NCBI GenBank assembly: GCA_008729055.1
Contig: SDUX01000008.1
Span: 4,117,756 to 4,181,755 of the forward strand
Source: Pyropia haitanensis
Taxonomy: Eukaryota; Rhodophyta; Bangiophyceae; Bangiales; Bangiaceae
DNA: 64,000 nt
Direction of reading: 5' to 3'
This document shows, piece after piece, positions 1-10,858 of the stretch. The notes under the pieces were generated by a model. The model saw only the letters and a list, made by a program, of their open reading frames with translations, had not been told where the DNA came from and did not search any database. Within the stretch, counting starts at the first letter, position 1. Each line of letters starts with the position of its first letter. The translations under genes and the position numbers were made by a program.

Positions 1-119
1 AGGCGCGTCAGCGTCGCGCCGCCGTCGAGGAAGGCCGCGGCGGTGCGGGTGGTTAGGTCCACCAGGCCCGCCCGGGTGGTGCGCGCACTGGCGAGCGCCA
101 GCAGCTCGTAGTACGGCAT
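1..119 (-). CDS. Mitochondrial ribosomal protein bS6m, N-terminal part (partial)
   Basis: The minus strand reads from an ATG at 119 to the window edge, giving 39 complete codons that begin MPYYELLALASA. This matches the start of the bS6 family (MPRYEL-type first strand, then an amphipathic helix and a Gly-Gly turn), here ending in FLDGGATLTRL. bS6 is a small-subunit ribosomal protein; the human mitochondrial form starts almost identically. The rest lies outside the window, so completeness cannot be judged. Upstream of the ATG, on its sense strand, lies a C tract (G run at 132-146 on the plus strand), as seen before many genes here. A mitochondrial rather than plastid role is inferred from the MPxYEL start. 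Confidence 0.55.
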   Translation of the reverse strand, partial: MPYYELLALASARTTRAGLVDLTTRTAAAFLDGGATLTR

Positions 120-755
120 TGGGGGGGTGGAGGGGGGGGGGGGGGGCGGACGGGAAGGGGTGCGGGCCGGGGGGGGGGAGGGGGGGGAGGGGGGGGGCCC
201 GGGAGGTGCGGATGGCGGGTCGGAGGGCGGCAACAAGAGGGTAACCAGCGCAAGGACGGATGCAAAGGGGTCGACACAACGGAGAGGGAAGCAGGACAGA
301 GCGGTGTAGATGACAGGGAACCGCGCTGCAGTCGGGGCGGCGGTGGGGACGACCGCGGAGCGGCAACGGAGGAGCGGCCGCACCAAGGTGGCCGTCGCTG
401 CGGGCGGGCGGGCCGAGCGCGCCCGTCGACGCCGGCGCTCGCACACGACGCGTACAATCCATTTGGAACCGACACAAGTACAACGAGAGCCACCCTCTCC
501 CAAAGTTTTCCCAAAGTTCCGAGATGATGGAGGTGTGGGCCAACGGTTGGATTTCGATAGGGCTGGCGTCGTCTCGCGTCCACCCTCCACCGCACGGCGC
601 GTCTGCTCCCCTCACCGACGACAGGGCGCAAACCCCCCCCTTGCCGCGGCCGCCACGCGCTGACCGCCACGGCCAGCGTCGATCCCGCCCCCACCCCCCC
701 CCCACCCGCGACCCGTTGCACGGGGTGGCGGGCGGTCTTCCCCCCACCCCCCCTC
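120..755. promoter_or_regulatory. Divergent intergenic region between bS6m and glutamate formiminotransferase
   Basis: No protein-like reading frame was found here. The interval separates two divergent genes and must contain both promoters. It begins with a G-rich block (121-200), which reads as C-rich on the bS6m sense strand, and ends with a C-rich block (about 735-753) immediately before the formiminotransferase ATG. The centre, about 460-560, is less GC-rich. No TATA box was seen. Confidence 0.4.
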
Positions 756-890
756 ATGCTGCGGGTCAACCTCTACTTTAGCACCGCCCGCGGGGCGGGC
801 GCGGCGGCCATCCCGCCCGCCCTCGCCGCCCTCCTCGCCGCCGCCGGCGCGGCCCCCCCCGCGGCCGGCGCGGCTGCCGCCCCCCAGACG

Positions 891-949
<59 letters not shown>

Positions 950-1949
950 GTCGGCGACAGCGGCGTCCCCCCCCCCCCCCCCACTCCCCGCCTACCTCGA
1001 CGGCACGGTCCTCCTCAACGCCTTTGACGACGCCGCGTACCAGCGCACCAACGTGTCGCTCGGCGGCGGCGACGCGGGCGCCCTCGCGGCCGCGGCGGCC
1101 AGCCTCGTCGCCGCCGTCGTGCCGGCGCTGTCGCTGGTCGGCCACGTGGGAACCCACCCGCGGGTGGGGGTGGTGGACCACGTGTCCGTGCAGCCGCTGA
1201 CGGCGGCCGCGCCGCGGCCGCCGCCGCCGCCCGCCCGCCCAGGCAGTCGCGCCGCCGCCGCCGCCGCCGTAACGGGCGGTGCGCCCGCCGGCATGGCCGC
1301 CGCCCAGTCGTTGGCCGTCACCATTGGCCGCTCGCTCGGCACCGACGCGGGCCTGTACGTGCTGCTGTACGGGGTGACGCCGCCCGGCGGCGGCGGCGGT
1401 CGCGGCACGCCGCCGGTGCGGTCGCTCGCCGCCCTCCGGCGCTCGGTCGGCTACTTTACGCCCACCCACGCGGGCGACTGCGCGGCGGGCACCCCCCCCG
1501 TATGGGCGGGCGCCCTTCGACTGCCGCCTGCGCGTCGGGGCGCCGCCTTCCCCGCCGCCGACTTTGGCCCGCCGGCGGTGGACCCAGCCGTGGGCGTCGT
1601 CGCCGTCGGCGCGTCCCCGCCCGTCCGCAACGTCAACGTGGTGCTCGCCGCGGCAGCCGCGGCGGGTGCGGCGAGCCGGGAGGCGCCCGGCGGTGGGGGT
1701 CGGCGGCTGCTCGCGGCGGCCAAGGCGCTCGCCGCGGCCGTCCGCGGTCGCGGCGGCGGCGGCACGGCCATGGCGGGCGTCGAGGCGATGGGCCTCGCCA
1801 CCGCCGCTGGCGGCGCCGAGGTTGCGTGCAACGTCGCCGCCGCCGCGGACGCGGCGGCGGTCGTCGCGGCGGTGACGCGCCTCGCGCCGTCACACGGGGC
1901 GGTCGTCGTTGGCGCGTACGACCCGGGCGAGGGGGGGCGCCCGCTGTGA
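756..1949 (+). CDS. Glutamate formiminotransferase-like protein (plant-type, single domain)
   Basis: A 397-residue ORF starts at ATG 756, directly after a C-rich tract. It follows plant-type glutamate formimidoyltransferase along its length: an N-terminal strand (LRVNLYFSTAR), LLNAFDDAAYQRTNVSL, the hallmark GTHPRVGVVDHVS segment, a LYVLLYG strand, SVGYFTP, PADFGPPAVDP, and a C-terminal EVACNV region. The family transfers a formimino or formyl group between glutamate derivatives and tetrahydrofolate. No cyclodeaminase domain follows, unlike the bifunctional animal enzyme. The protein carries low-complexity insertions: a long poly-Ala tract encoded by GCC repeats (about 889-950) and Pro/Ala stretches near 1210-1280. 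No frame break is needed. A G15 run follows the TGA immediately. Whether the insertions leave the enzyme active is unknown. Confidence 0.85.
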
Positions 1950-1964
1950 GGGGGGGGGGGGGGG
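1950..1964 (+). terminator. Sense-strand G15 tract directly after the formiminotransferase stop
   Basis: The first base after the TGA starts a run of 15 G, followed by more G blocks to about 2018. This is the clearest example of the G-tract pattern seen after several stop codons in this window. A role in transcription termination through R-loops or G-quadruplexes is inference; the run itself is directly visible. The rest of 1965-2470 holds GC-rich low-complexity sequence without a convincing gene. Confidence 0.3.
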
Positions 1965-2470
1965 TTGAGGCAGGGGGGGGGTGCGTGTGGGGGGGCCGGG
2001 GGGGGGGGGGGGGGGGGGCGTCGACCCGCCAGCCTCGTGCCTGGTCGGCGGCGCCCGTGTCCCCCGCCAGCCCCGCCTTCCCCATCGACGCCCACCACGC
2101 GTCCGCCACCCGACCGCCATCGGCTGCTGTCGCGGCATGGTCGCTGCCGCCGCGGCGCGCCCCGCGGCGGCGGCGACGGCGCGGCGGCGGCGCGGCGGCG
2201 GCGCGCGGCGGCGTCCCCCCCCCCCATCCCCATCGCGGTCTCCCCCGGTCGGCTACGTGCAAACGCCACGGCCTCCCCCTTGCCAGCCGCCGTCCCCCCC
2301 CCCCGCGTGAGGCCACGGCGATGTCGTGGCGCCAATGCGTTCTGCTTTGGGTCGTGTCGGGCGCGCCACGGGCACCTGCATGTGGGCGCGCCCCCGCCAA
2401 CGACGCAACCAATCCCCCCCCCCCCCCCCACGCCCCCCCCCCCCTTCCTCCCCCCCGCCACGCCCCCCCA

Positions 2471-2493
2471 CCCCCCCCCCCCCCCCCCCCCCC
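2471..2493 (-). terminator. G23 tract (minus strand) downstream of the MCM3 stop
   Basis: On the MCM3 sense strand a run of 23 G begins 18 nt after the TAG at 2512-2514. The convergent neighbour has its own G15 after its stop at 1949, so the 562-bp space between the two 3' ends is bounded by opposing G tracts. The termination role is inferred. Confidence 0.3.
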
Positions 2494-2511
2494 GCCAACG
2501 CCGCCGCCGGC

Positions 2512-3127
2512 CTAGACCCGAAAGATATTCCGCTCGTGGTAGAGGATGTGCCCCCGCTCGTCAATCGCGCGCAGCGCGGCCTCCACCTGCGCGACCGACA
2601 GCGGCGGCGCGGCGGCCTCGGCGGCGAGGTGCGCGGTGAGCGCGTCGAGCGGGAAGCTCTCCTCCCGCAGGCGCGTCGACACGGCGTTGATCGCGGCGAG
2701 GACGCGGTCGACCACCGCCGCGCTGACGGGGACCGCCGCCGCCGCGGCCGCCGCGGGGGTGACCTTGGCCCGCTTCGCGACGCTCCCCGCCGGCGAGCCG
2801 CCGCCGCCGCCACCGCCGCCGTCGCTGCTGCCGCCGTTGGTGGCCGCCGCCGCCGCAGCCGCCGCCGCGTCCACGTCCATGCCGTCGTCACTGGCGGGCG
2901 GTGCGCCCGAGCCGCCCACCGACGGCGCCGTGCCGCCGGGCACCCCGGCAGACCCGTCGCCGTCCTCCTCCCCTTCCTCCTCGTCGTCGTCGACCGCGGC
3001 GAGCGCCGCCGCCGCCGCCGCGCGCGACCGCTTGCGCGTCGACCGGGCGCTCGTCTGGGTGCCGCCAGGCGGCGGCGGCGCCGCCGCCGCGGCCGTCGCG
3101 GCACCCCCCGTCGGCGCGCCGCCGTCG

Positions 3128-3158
<31 letters not shown>

Positions 3159-5937
3159 TCCCGGCACCGCCGTCGCCGCCGTCGTCGCCGTCACTGTCAC
3201 TCGAGCTGTCCTCCTCCTCCCCCCCCCCCGCCGCGGCCGCCCGCGCCCGCCGCGCCGCCGCCCGCCGCGCGCGCATCGCCGCCCGGAACGCGCGGTCGCC
3301 CTTGTGCGGCGCGGCCTGGTTGAACAGCGCGTACCGCAGCAGCTCCGCCGCCGCCGCCGCGTCCGCCGCCTCCACCGCCGGCGCCAGGCGCAGCTTGGCG
3401 TGCGCCGTCGAGAGGCGGATGAGCGTCTCGAGGACGCGGGGCGTGATGGGCAGCGTCTTGATCGACTCGCCGTCGGCACGCAAGTCCCGGTACGCGCCGG
3501 CAATGGCGGCCGCGGCGGGGGGGGTGAGCGCCGGGGGGGTGTGGCGGGACTTGGCATAGTGCACGTACTTTTTGACAAAGTCGAGGGAGAGGACCTTGCC
3601 GGCGGTGGCGTCGGCGGCCGCCGCCGCGGCCGCCGCGGCGGCCGTGGCGCGGCGGTTGGCGGCGGCGCGGGTGTTGCTGCCGCCGCCGCCGCCGTCGTCG
3701 TCGTCGGGGGCGGCGGCTTCGACGGCGGCGAGCGCCGCCGCCGCGGACGCGGCGTAGACGGCTTGGGCGGAGCGCTCCCAGACGGGCGACGTGCCGTCGC
3801 CAGCCTCATCGTCGCCGGCCATACCCCCCCCCCCCCCCCAACCCGCCCGCCGCCGCCGCCCCCCTCATCCCCGTCCATCGCTACCGGCGCGCGGTACCGG
3901 TGTGCGCGGAGCACGTGGTCCGCAATGACCGCGTCGCGCCCCGCGTCGGCCGCGTCGAGGACGATGAAGAGCAGGTCAAAGCGGGAGAGCAGCGAGTCTG
4001 GCAGCGCAATATTCTCGTGCGGCTTGCGCCGCCGGTCGTAGCTGCCGTACACGGGGTTGGCCGCCGCGACGACCGAGCACCGCGCGTTGAGCGACGCGTG
4101 GATGCCCGCCTTGGCGATCGTCACCGTCTGCTGCTCCATCACCTCGTGGATCGCCACCCGGTCCTCGTCGTTCATCTTGTCAAACTCGTCGATGCACACG
4201 ACGCCCCGGTCGGCCAGCACCATCGCGCCCGCCTCGAGCGCCCGCTCCCCCGTGTCGGGGTCGGACGTGACGGCGGCGGTGAGGCCGACGCCCGACGAGC
4301 CGCGGCCGGTGGTGGACAGCGCGAGCGGCGCGGTGTGGAGGATGAAGCGGAGGAGCTGGGACTTGGCCGTCGACGGGTCCCCGACGAGCAGCACGTTGAT
4401 GTCGCCCCGCAGGTGGGTGCCGTTGGCCAAGTTCCGCTCCGCCCCGCCGGCGAGCAGCAGCAGCAGCGCCCGCTTGATATAGTCCGCGCCGCAGATGGAC
4501 GGCGCGATGGAGCGGGCGAGGAGCCCAAAGCTGCCGGCCATGGCCGCCACCTTGCGCACGTTCCGCACGTCCCCAGCCGTGAGCGTCAGCGCCACGTCCG
4601 ACGCGGACGTCGAGTCCGCCGCGCCCGCCGAGCCGCTCGCGGCGGTGGCGCTCGCGCCGCCGCTCCCCCCACCCCCGGCCCCCCGCCCGCCCGCAGAGCG
4701 TTGTGTCACGGCCACGGCGACGACGAGCGTCTTGAAGACGCCCGTCCCCGACGCGGCCTGCGCGCCCGACACGGCGCGGTACACGCCGACAATGTCGACG
4801 CGGTCGCCCGGCTTGGCGCGGTCGACGAGGTCGGCCTCGACGAGCACGTCGACGGACCGGGGCAGCTGCCCCGCGGGCGCCGCTTCCGGCATCTCCTGGA
4901 TGGTCAGCCGCTGGGAGTCGCGGTACCAGCACGCGCCGTACTCGGTCTCGAGCGGGTTCCCATCCCCGTCCACCCGCGGGTAGGCAGAGCCGGGCACGCC
5001 CGCCGCGCCCGAGAAGGCCATCATGGACGTCAGCGCCGCGTTGTCCCGGTACACCTTTTCGTGCGTCGCCTTGGTCGCCGGGCAGTAGTGGACGCTCTTG
5101 ACGAGCTTGGGCCGCACCCCCGAGCACCGCGTGACGATCCCCTCCACGCACACCACCGAGCCGACGAGGTGCGCGCGGAGGCCGCGGGGGGACACGCGGC
5201 GCCCGCCAAACGCGCCGGCGAGGCCGACGGCGTGGGCGGAGAGGGCGCGCGCCGAGGCGGGGTCCCCGAGGCTGGGGCGGACGGACTTGGCGAGCTCCCG
5301 GAAGGCCTTTTCCAGGACCGGCAGGTGCGTGACGGGGGAGGTGAGGAGGGCGCGCGCGAGGGCGGCGTCGACGGCGCGGAGCTCGTCAATGTTGACGATC
5401 AGCCGCTTTTCTGTCGCGCCATGGGGGGGGAAGGGGGGGGGGGGGGGGGGAGGGAGGTGTGGCGGGTAGGGCGGATGGCAACGCGGGGCGGGCACCACGG
5501 ATGACCAGGTGTCAGTGACTCGGCCGACAGGGCCAAGGCCGCACGGTCCCAGCGCAGCCTGCCACCCCCTCCTCCACCACATCCGCCCCTGCGACAGGCC
5601 CTCCATCACCAGCACACCCCCGCCCTCCCAGAAACCGTATGCGTGTTGCGTCCGCCAAGCCCATCCCCCCCCTCCCCACACCTGCTCACCCCTCCCCTCC
5701 CCACCCTCCACAGCGCGCTCTTACCCATAACCGCCGTGCAGCGTGCCCCCCCCCCCCAGCCGACACCCGCCCAGAATACCGGCCACCCCGTCACGTACCG
5801 TCGCGCTCGAGCATGCCCTCAATGATGGGCATGATGGGCCCCGCGCCAAAGCCCGGGCCGTCGAGAAAGTCGGAAAACTTGCGCAGCAGCACCGCGTCGG
5901 CGGCGGTCGCCGCCGCCGCTGCTGCGGTGTCGGCCAT
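2512..5937 (-). CDS. MCM3: DNA replication licensing factor MCM3 (two exons, one homopolymer frame break)
   Basis: This is a subunit of the MCM2-7 replicative helicase. Exon 1 (5937-5799) encodes [19 protein letters not shown] and FSDFLDG. Exon 2 starts at 5410 with [13 protein letters not shown], which matches the family start RLIVNVNDLR. Visible hallmarks are [46 protein letters not shown], Walker [10 protein letters not shown], Walker B CIDEFDKM, and the arginine-finger segment [19 protein letters not shown] is followed by a frame change at the C run near 3825-3838. The C-terminal part then reads [14 protein letters not shown] and [14 protein letters not shown], passes through an expanded acidic/Ala/Lys-rich linker, and ends [12 protein letters not shown]. 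The linker (about 2750-3240) is longer and lower in complexity than usual. The MCM3 identity rests on the C-terminal half as well as the helicase core. Confidence 0.93.
5411..5798 (-). other. MCM3 intron 1 (388 bp, GT-AG)
   Basis: The minus-strand donor is GTACGTGA at 5798 and the acceptor ends GACAG at 5411. Splicing joins a single base left from exon 1 to AA of exon 2, giving a Glu codon and restoring the ERDG-EKRLIVN sequence expected in MCM3. The intron is phase 1 and contains G/C homopolymers. Confidence 0.75.
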
Positions 5938-6368
5938 GGTGGTGGGGGAGAGGGGGGAGGGGGGGTGGTGGGGGGAAGGGTGGGGGGGGGCGCCAGCGGG
6001 AGGCTGACAGGGGCGGGGAGGACAAGGAAAGAGGGACTGATGGGGGGAGGGGGGGTGGTCACTGGGACGGTGGAAGCGGACAGGAAAGGGGGGGGGTGGG
6101 GGAGGCGGGTGGGGGGGGGAAGGGAGACGGGTTGGGGGGTGGGGGAGGGTGCCTAGGTGGCGTCGACGGGCGGGAAGCGCGATAGTGGGAGGGGAGGGGC
6201 AGGGGGGAGGGTGGGGGACGTGCGGGTATGCCGTGGACGAGCGCGGCGCCGGTGCAGGACACGACGAACGGGAACGGACCCCTCGCCGCTGCCACTGCCA
6301 AGCGCTCCACAGAGGGCGGGCGGGTCGCCGCGAGGAAAAACGGCGGGAAAAGGGCGCGGTGGTGGACA

Positions 6369-8030
6369 GCGCAGTGCACCTTGCACCAGGATCCACCTCA
6401 CAGCCTCTTCAAGGCCTGATCCGGGCGGAAATCGGGCCCGGAGGCTTGAAGACCCCCTCCTGAAAGCACCGTAGGGCACGATTCCTTGAAGTGATCTTGA
6501 TAAACCTTGATATGAACGTCTTTGCGGACGTGAACGAGGACGTGCGAGGTACCACAAGGTGCGCCAGAGACAGAGCTATACAGAGACGTGAGAAAGAGCC
6601 TGCACCGAGAAGAGTTTGGCGTTTTATCAAGGAAATTCAAGCAAAATTCAACCGATCGATTAAGGGGGTCGCGTCCCGCTCTCCGCTTGAAGAGGTCGTG
6701 ATCGCGCCTCTCTTAACCCAAGTACGTCACTCGGCACGGTTTTCGACCGCTCGTGTGCCGAAGCAGTCCGGGTTTATGCCCTTGATTCTGGGCACTTGCG
6801 AAGCTCAACGGAGTTGATCTCGAGTGATACACCCTGTATCTCGCTTGCTTGATGAGTCTCTGTGGACTGCTTCCATCAAATGGACAGCGAAGTACGCGAC
6901 CGTGCAGTCTCTGATGCTCCTTCCCCGACGCTGGATGGGTTCATTGATGCCGCAGCAGTCTCTGGCTACGGCATGCGCTGCTGGCTCGGTCGGCGGAGTC
7001 ACCTGAACCGGCACCAGCGTGCCGAGGACTGTGTCGCGTGCAGCTTCAGTGCACACTCGCCTACGTCTCTGCCCCCCCCCCCCCCCCCTCCCCCCCCCCC
7101 CCCCAGCCTTCTCCTCACGGACACCTGAGCATCTGCTCCGTAAATTGTAGGCAACTGCTTCAGCTGCCACGCACTTGCCAGCACCAACGCCTACCCATGG
7201 CGCACCTCCTCCCCTGGCGCGACCGCGAATTTTCCGCTTCAACCCCCCCCCCCCCCCCCCTCGTCGTCCCGATGCCTTCCGGCCACGCCTCCTCCTCCAT
7301 TCCCAGACACCCCCTCCTGGCCGTCACGGACGCCCCTCATCGCTCACCTCCTCCCCTGGCGCGTCCTCCTCTTCCCGCACCCACCCCCCGCCAAACTTCC
7401 CGGTCCCCATGCCTGCATGCGGCGCCCCTTTCTGTCGCCAAACCCCCTCCCCCCCCCAATCTTTCACTCCGCCCGATGCGCGGGGAAGTGGAGGGCGTCA
7501 GCGGTGAGGGTGGCTTCTCAAAAACGGAAAGCGGTCGTTTGCCACCGGAATGAACGGGATGAGAAGTGCGGGGGGGGCATACAGGACACTGGTGAATAGG
7601 CCGTGCGCGTGTGACGGACATCGTGTCGCTCGCTCTCTTGGCGATGACCGAAGCACGTGGGACAGGCCAGGGTTGTGGCCGGGGCCGTGTCGCCTTGCTC
7701 GGTTCCGTCAGACGCCTCCAACCCGGGGGTTGGGACCTCTTGTCGGCCGCAATCGGGCAGAGGTTCTCGCGCCGATGGGGACTGACATGGAGAGTTAAGA
7801 AGAGTTGGAATGTACTGGGGCCCTCCTTAACGCACGCCTAGCTCGACCTTAGTATCGTACTTCTTTGTATTGGCTACGCCACTAAGTGTGAAGATCGGAC
7901 CTTAACTTGGCCGTGTCGCGGTGCGCGCGGCGCTTTGAAGAGGTACCTCTTCAAGGAAATTCAAGGCTGCTTCAACGCCTTCCGGCCTGAAGAGGCTCTG
8001 AAGCGGATCCCGGTTCAATGCGCACTGCGC
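6369..8030. mobile_element. Candidate degenerate element bounded by imperfect inverted repeats
   Basis: The ends are imperfect inverted complements over about 50 bp. The left end reads GCGCAGTGC, then GGATCC at 6389-6394, then AGCCTCTTCA. The reverse complement of the right end reads GCGCAGTGC, then GGATCC, then AGCCTCTTCA, with a few substitutions and one gap. A 15-mer, TCAAGGAAATTCAAG, recurs as a direct repeat at 6627-6641 and 7951-7965. The interior is lower in GC than the flanks apart from C runs (7072-7104, 7245-7260). One short ORF (6491-6817, 108 aa) lacks recognisable homology. No transposase or target-site duplication was found, so this could be a non-autonomous or decayed element. 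Confidence 0.45.
7935..7954. repeat. Perfect 20-bp palindrome
   Basis: TTGAAGAGGTACCTCTTCAA is a perfect palindrome inside the right end of the inverted-repeat element. It lies just before the second copy of the TCAAGGAAATTCAAG direct repeat. It may be a protein-binding site or a cruciform seed; its function is unknown. Confidence 0.6.
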
Positions 8031-8637
8031 AGGAGCGGGCGTGAGGGCTGGACGCGGCTTTGACACGGGGTCGCGGGTGGGACACGGATCGCCGGGGTAC
8101 GCCCACCAATCAGCCGCCTTCCCGCCATGGACACCCGCGGCAGCTCGGGACCCCGTTTGCGTATTTTTTTCCGCGCGAACGACGCGGCGTCCGCCACGGT
8201 TTGCGCACCCCCCATGCGCCGCATCCGGCGGGCAGCGGCCGTCGTCGGCCTGGGCGGAGGGATGAGGGGCGTCTTGCCGCCGCGCTGTGGATGCCCATCC
8301 GCCCCCCAACCCCCCTTTCAGGTCCGCCCCGTGCCGTCGCAACGCCACCTGCTTCTGTCCTGGCTGATGCAGAGCGTTTTTCGGTCGCGCCCCCTCTGAC
8401 CCAGGCTGGTGCAACAGGCACGGCTCGGATGTGTTCCTTCCAAGAGAAAGAGACAGGCTCTAACAGCTACTGCCGTTGCCGCCATTGTTGTCGCCACTGT
8501 CGCCGCTGTGGCTGCCGCCGCGAGACGCATCAGAACGAGACACCCGACGGGGATATCCATAGGTCTATCCTAGCCCAACTACCAAGGTTCCAATGGCAAC
8601 TGCTGGCAGGCTGCATGACTTGCCACACTCTTCATGT

Positions 8638-9570
8638 TTACACATGGGAAGGGTACTGACCGGCATGGCCAACCCCCTGGCCAGGCCGCCCACGACCGCG
8701 GCCATCACGGCTGCCACTCCCACTACGAGGCGGGGGCGTCACCGTCGGGCGCGACGCGGCGGGCGCCGCAGCCGCCGCCCGCCGGCCGTTGCGACCGCGC
8801 CGGCGCGGCACGGGCATTGCCGACGGCGCCGGCGTCGGCGCCGTCGACGCGGTCGTCGGCGCGACGGGGTAGGCCGCCGCGGCCGCGGCCGCCGTCGGCG
8901 TCAACGTCGGCGTCGACGCCGATGTCGACGTCGGTGACGGCATCTGCGTCGACGTCGGCGTCGACGACGGCGGCGGCATTGGCATCGGCGTCCGCGTTGG
9001 CATCGACGTCGACGTCGGCATCAGCGTCGGCGTCGGCGACGGCCGGCAGTGGTGGCGGCACCGCTGGCGGCGTGCCGCCCGGCGCGTCATCACCCCCCCC
9101 GCGGCGTCGCGGCAAAAGAGGCGGCCGCGCTTTGACCACCACCGCCGCCGCGACGGCGCGGCGAGCGCCGCACACGCCGGCAGGCGGGCCACCTCCCCGA
9201 CGCGGTCCGCGCGGACGCACCGGCCGACGGGGGTGCCATCCCGCCGGTGCCGCACCGTCACGCACACGCGGGCCGCGGCGCACGGCGTGGCGCCCGCCGC
9301 CGCCGCACAGTTGGCGCCGCGTGTACGGCGGGGGTGGTCGCCGCCGTAGCGGAAGCCCCACCGGGCTGCCACGTCGGTGGCGGCGTCGGCAGCGGTGGCA
9401 GCGCCGGCGGCCGGCGCGCCCGCCGCAGCCGCCGCCGCCGCCGCCGCCGCCGCGGCCGACGTGCCCGCGGCGCCGGTTGTGGCGGTCGCGCCCGAGGCGG
9501 CCGACGTGAGCGCCAGCACCAGTAGCGCGCTGACACCGCACGCGGCCTTGGTCGCCCCCACCACAGCCAT
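8638..9570 (-). CDS. Putative secreted protein with Pro/Thr/Ser-rich stalk
   Basis: The ORF has 310 residues from ATG 9570. The N-terminus, MAVVGATKAACGVSALLVLA, has the shape of a signal peptide. An Ala/Gly/Thr linker follows, then a region of about 100 residues with scattered cysteines (GANCAAAAGATPCAAARVC, RCVRADRV, PACAALA, RLFCRDAAGG). Next come about 60 residues of Pro/Thr/Ser/Met repeats and a basic tail. No family was recognised. The layout resembles extracellular cell-wall or mucilage proteins, but this is inference. The Pro/Thr region is encoded by degenerate hexamer repeats of GTCGAC/GTCGGC type on the plus strand, and other frames across it are also open. The signal peptide is the main reason for choosing this frame. 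Confidence 0.4.
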   Translation of the reverse strand: MAVVGATKAACGVSALLVLALTSAASGATATTGAAGTSAAAAAAAAAAAAGAPAAGAATAADAATDVAARWGFRYGGDHPRRTRGANCAAAAGATPCAAARVCVTVRHRRDGTPVGRCVRADRVGEVARLPACAALAAPSRRRWWSKRGRLFCRDAAGGVMTRRAARRQRCRHHCRPSPTPTLMPTSTSMPTRTPMPMPPPSSTPTSTQMPSPTSTSASTPTLTPTAAAAAAAYPVAPTTASTAPTPAPSAMPVPRRRGRNGRRAAAAAPAASRPTVTPPPRSGSGSRDGRGRGRPGQGVGHAGQYPSHV

Positions 9571-10858
9571 GACGGTCACGGAGGTGGGTGGAACAAGGGA
9601 GGAGGTCGAGGGGAACAGTGGGCGCCGCCGTCAAGCCGGCACGGCCTTGGGAACGACCGCAGCGGTAGCGTTCCCCTCAACACCCCCGGCGGAACCGGCG
9701 CGTGTAGGCGTGCGGTGATGGGGTGGGGTGGGGTGGCCGGTGCCGCCCCTCGCCAAACGCCGCCCCAGGGACGCCTTGTTTATACGCCCGCAGCCACCAC
9801 CCGCCCGCCGCCCGAGGTCGTGACGCCCTGGGCCAGCCGCATCGCCACTGGCCGGCCGCATCATCCACGGGCCAGCGGCGGCGCGCTCCGCGACGAGAGC
9901 GGCCGCCTCGAGCGTCAGGGCAGAGTTACCTTGGCACCGCCAGCGCAGCGAGGAAGCGCCACGCAAGCACCCCTCTAGAGATTCAGACTGCTGACGACCC
10001 GTTGGGCGGGCACGCAGAGGGGCAGACGAGCGGGCGGCCATAGGGAGGACGACGCTTCCGCACACATAGAGGGGCGGGCACGTGAAGGGGGTAGATGGAA
10101 TGGCGGGGTGCGTGCGGGGCGGCCCCGACGCTAGCTTCTGGGCGGCGCCGCGACGAGCGCCGCGCGGCCGAGGGGCGCGCCCGGTCCAATGTGTTGCCCG
10201 AAAGAGGAGCCTTCTGGATATACAGTATCGGAACCACTGACGATGCCACTGACAGCCCCCCCCTGCGCATGGAATCGAGTGAATCATCAAGTACATCACA
10301 AGATACAACAATTGCCGCTCTGTGTAGTCGTCTCGACAGCAGCTTCCACGGGCTTTGACGGGGTGGTGCCAACGGCGAAGAGCTCCCTGCACCGCTGTGA
10401 AACGGGGAGCACACCGGCCGGTCTCCCCGTGCCGAGTGCGAGGCGTCGCTGGTCACGCGGGGGTGGGTGGACATTTGCATCTCGGCACCGGAGGAGCGGC
10501 TGCACGCGTGCATGCTTGCAGGCAAGCATGCAGGCGTTGCCGCTCTCCGCTGCTCGCTTGGCTCGCTGGTCGCCGCCAAGAGGACGGCACCCCCCTGCGA
10601 GTCTCCCGAGAGCCTCCCCGCCCGGCCACCGGGCCCTTTGCTCGCCACCCGGGCCTCGGGGATGACGTGCTGCGGTCGTCCCCTCGGCGCGGCACCCTGG
10701 CCGGCTGCTCTTCTCCCGCCACCCCCTTCCGCCCTCCACACCCGTGGCCCTGTGCCAACTGCTGCCCGCCGTACGCCAGCGCGCGCCTGTCACCCTCTCC
10801 CCCCACCGCCCCCCCTTCCTCCAACGCCTTGACACGGTTCCCCTGCCCCCCCCCCGCC
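9571..10858. other. Intergenic region before phosphoglycerate mutase
   Basis: Many ORFs are open here but none shows conserved protein features. The region is mixed-composition sequence with a 24-nt hairpin at 10509-10532 and a C-rich tract at 10846-10855 directly before the next ATG. It should hold the promoters of both divergent neighbours. Confidence 0.4.
10509..10532. repeat. Perfect 11-bp stem hairpin
   Basis: TGCATGCTTGC, a 2-nt loop, then GCAAGCATGCA form a perfect inverted repeat about 330 bp upstream of the phosphoglycerate mutase start. No function can be assigned. Confidence 0.5.

Noticed and set aside
2515..5711. Plus-strand ORFs of 337-571 aa across MCM3 (for example 2326-4041 and 3900-5504)
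   Set aside because: They are Arg/Ala-rich complements of the MCM3 helicase sequence.
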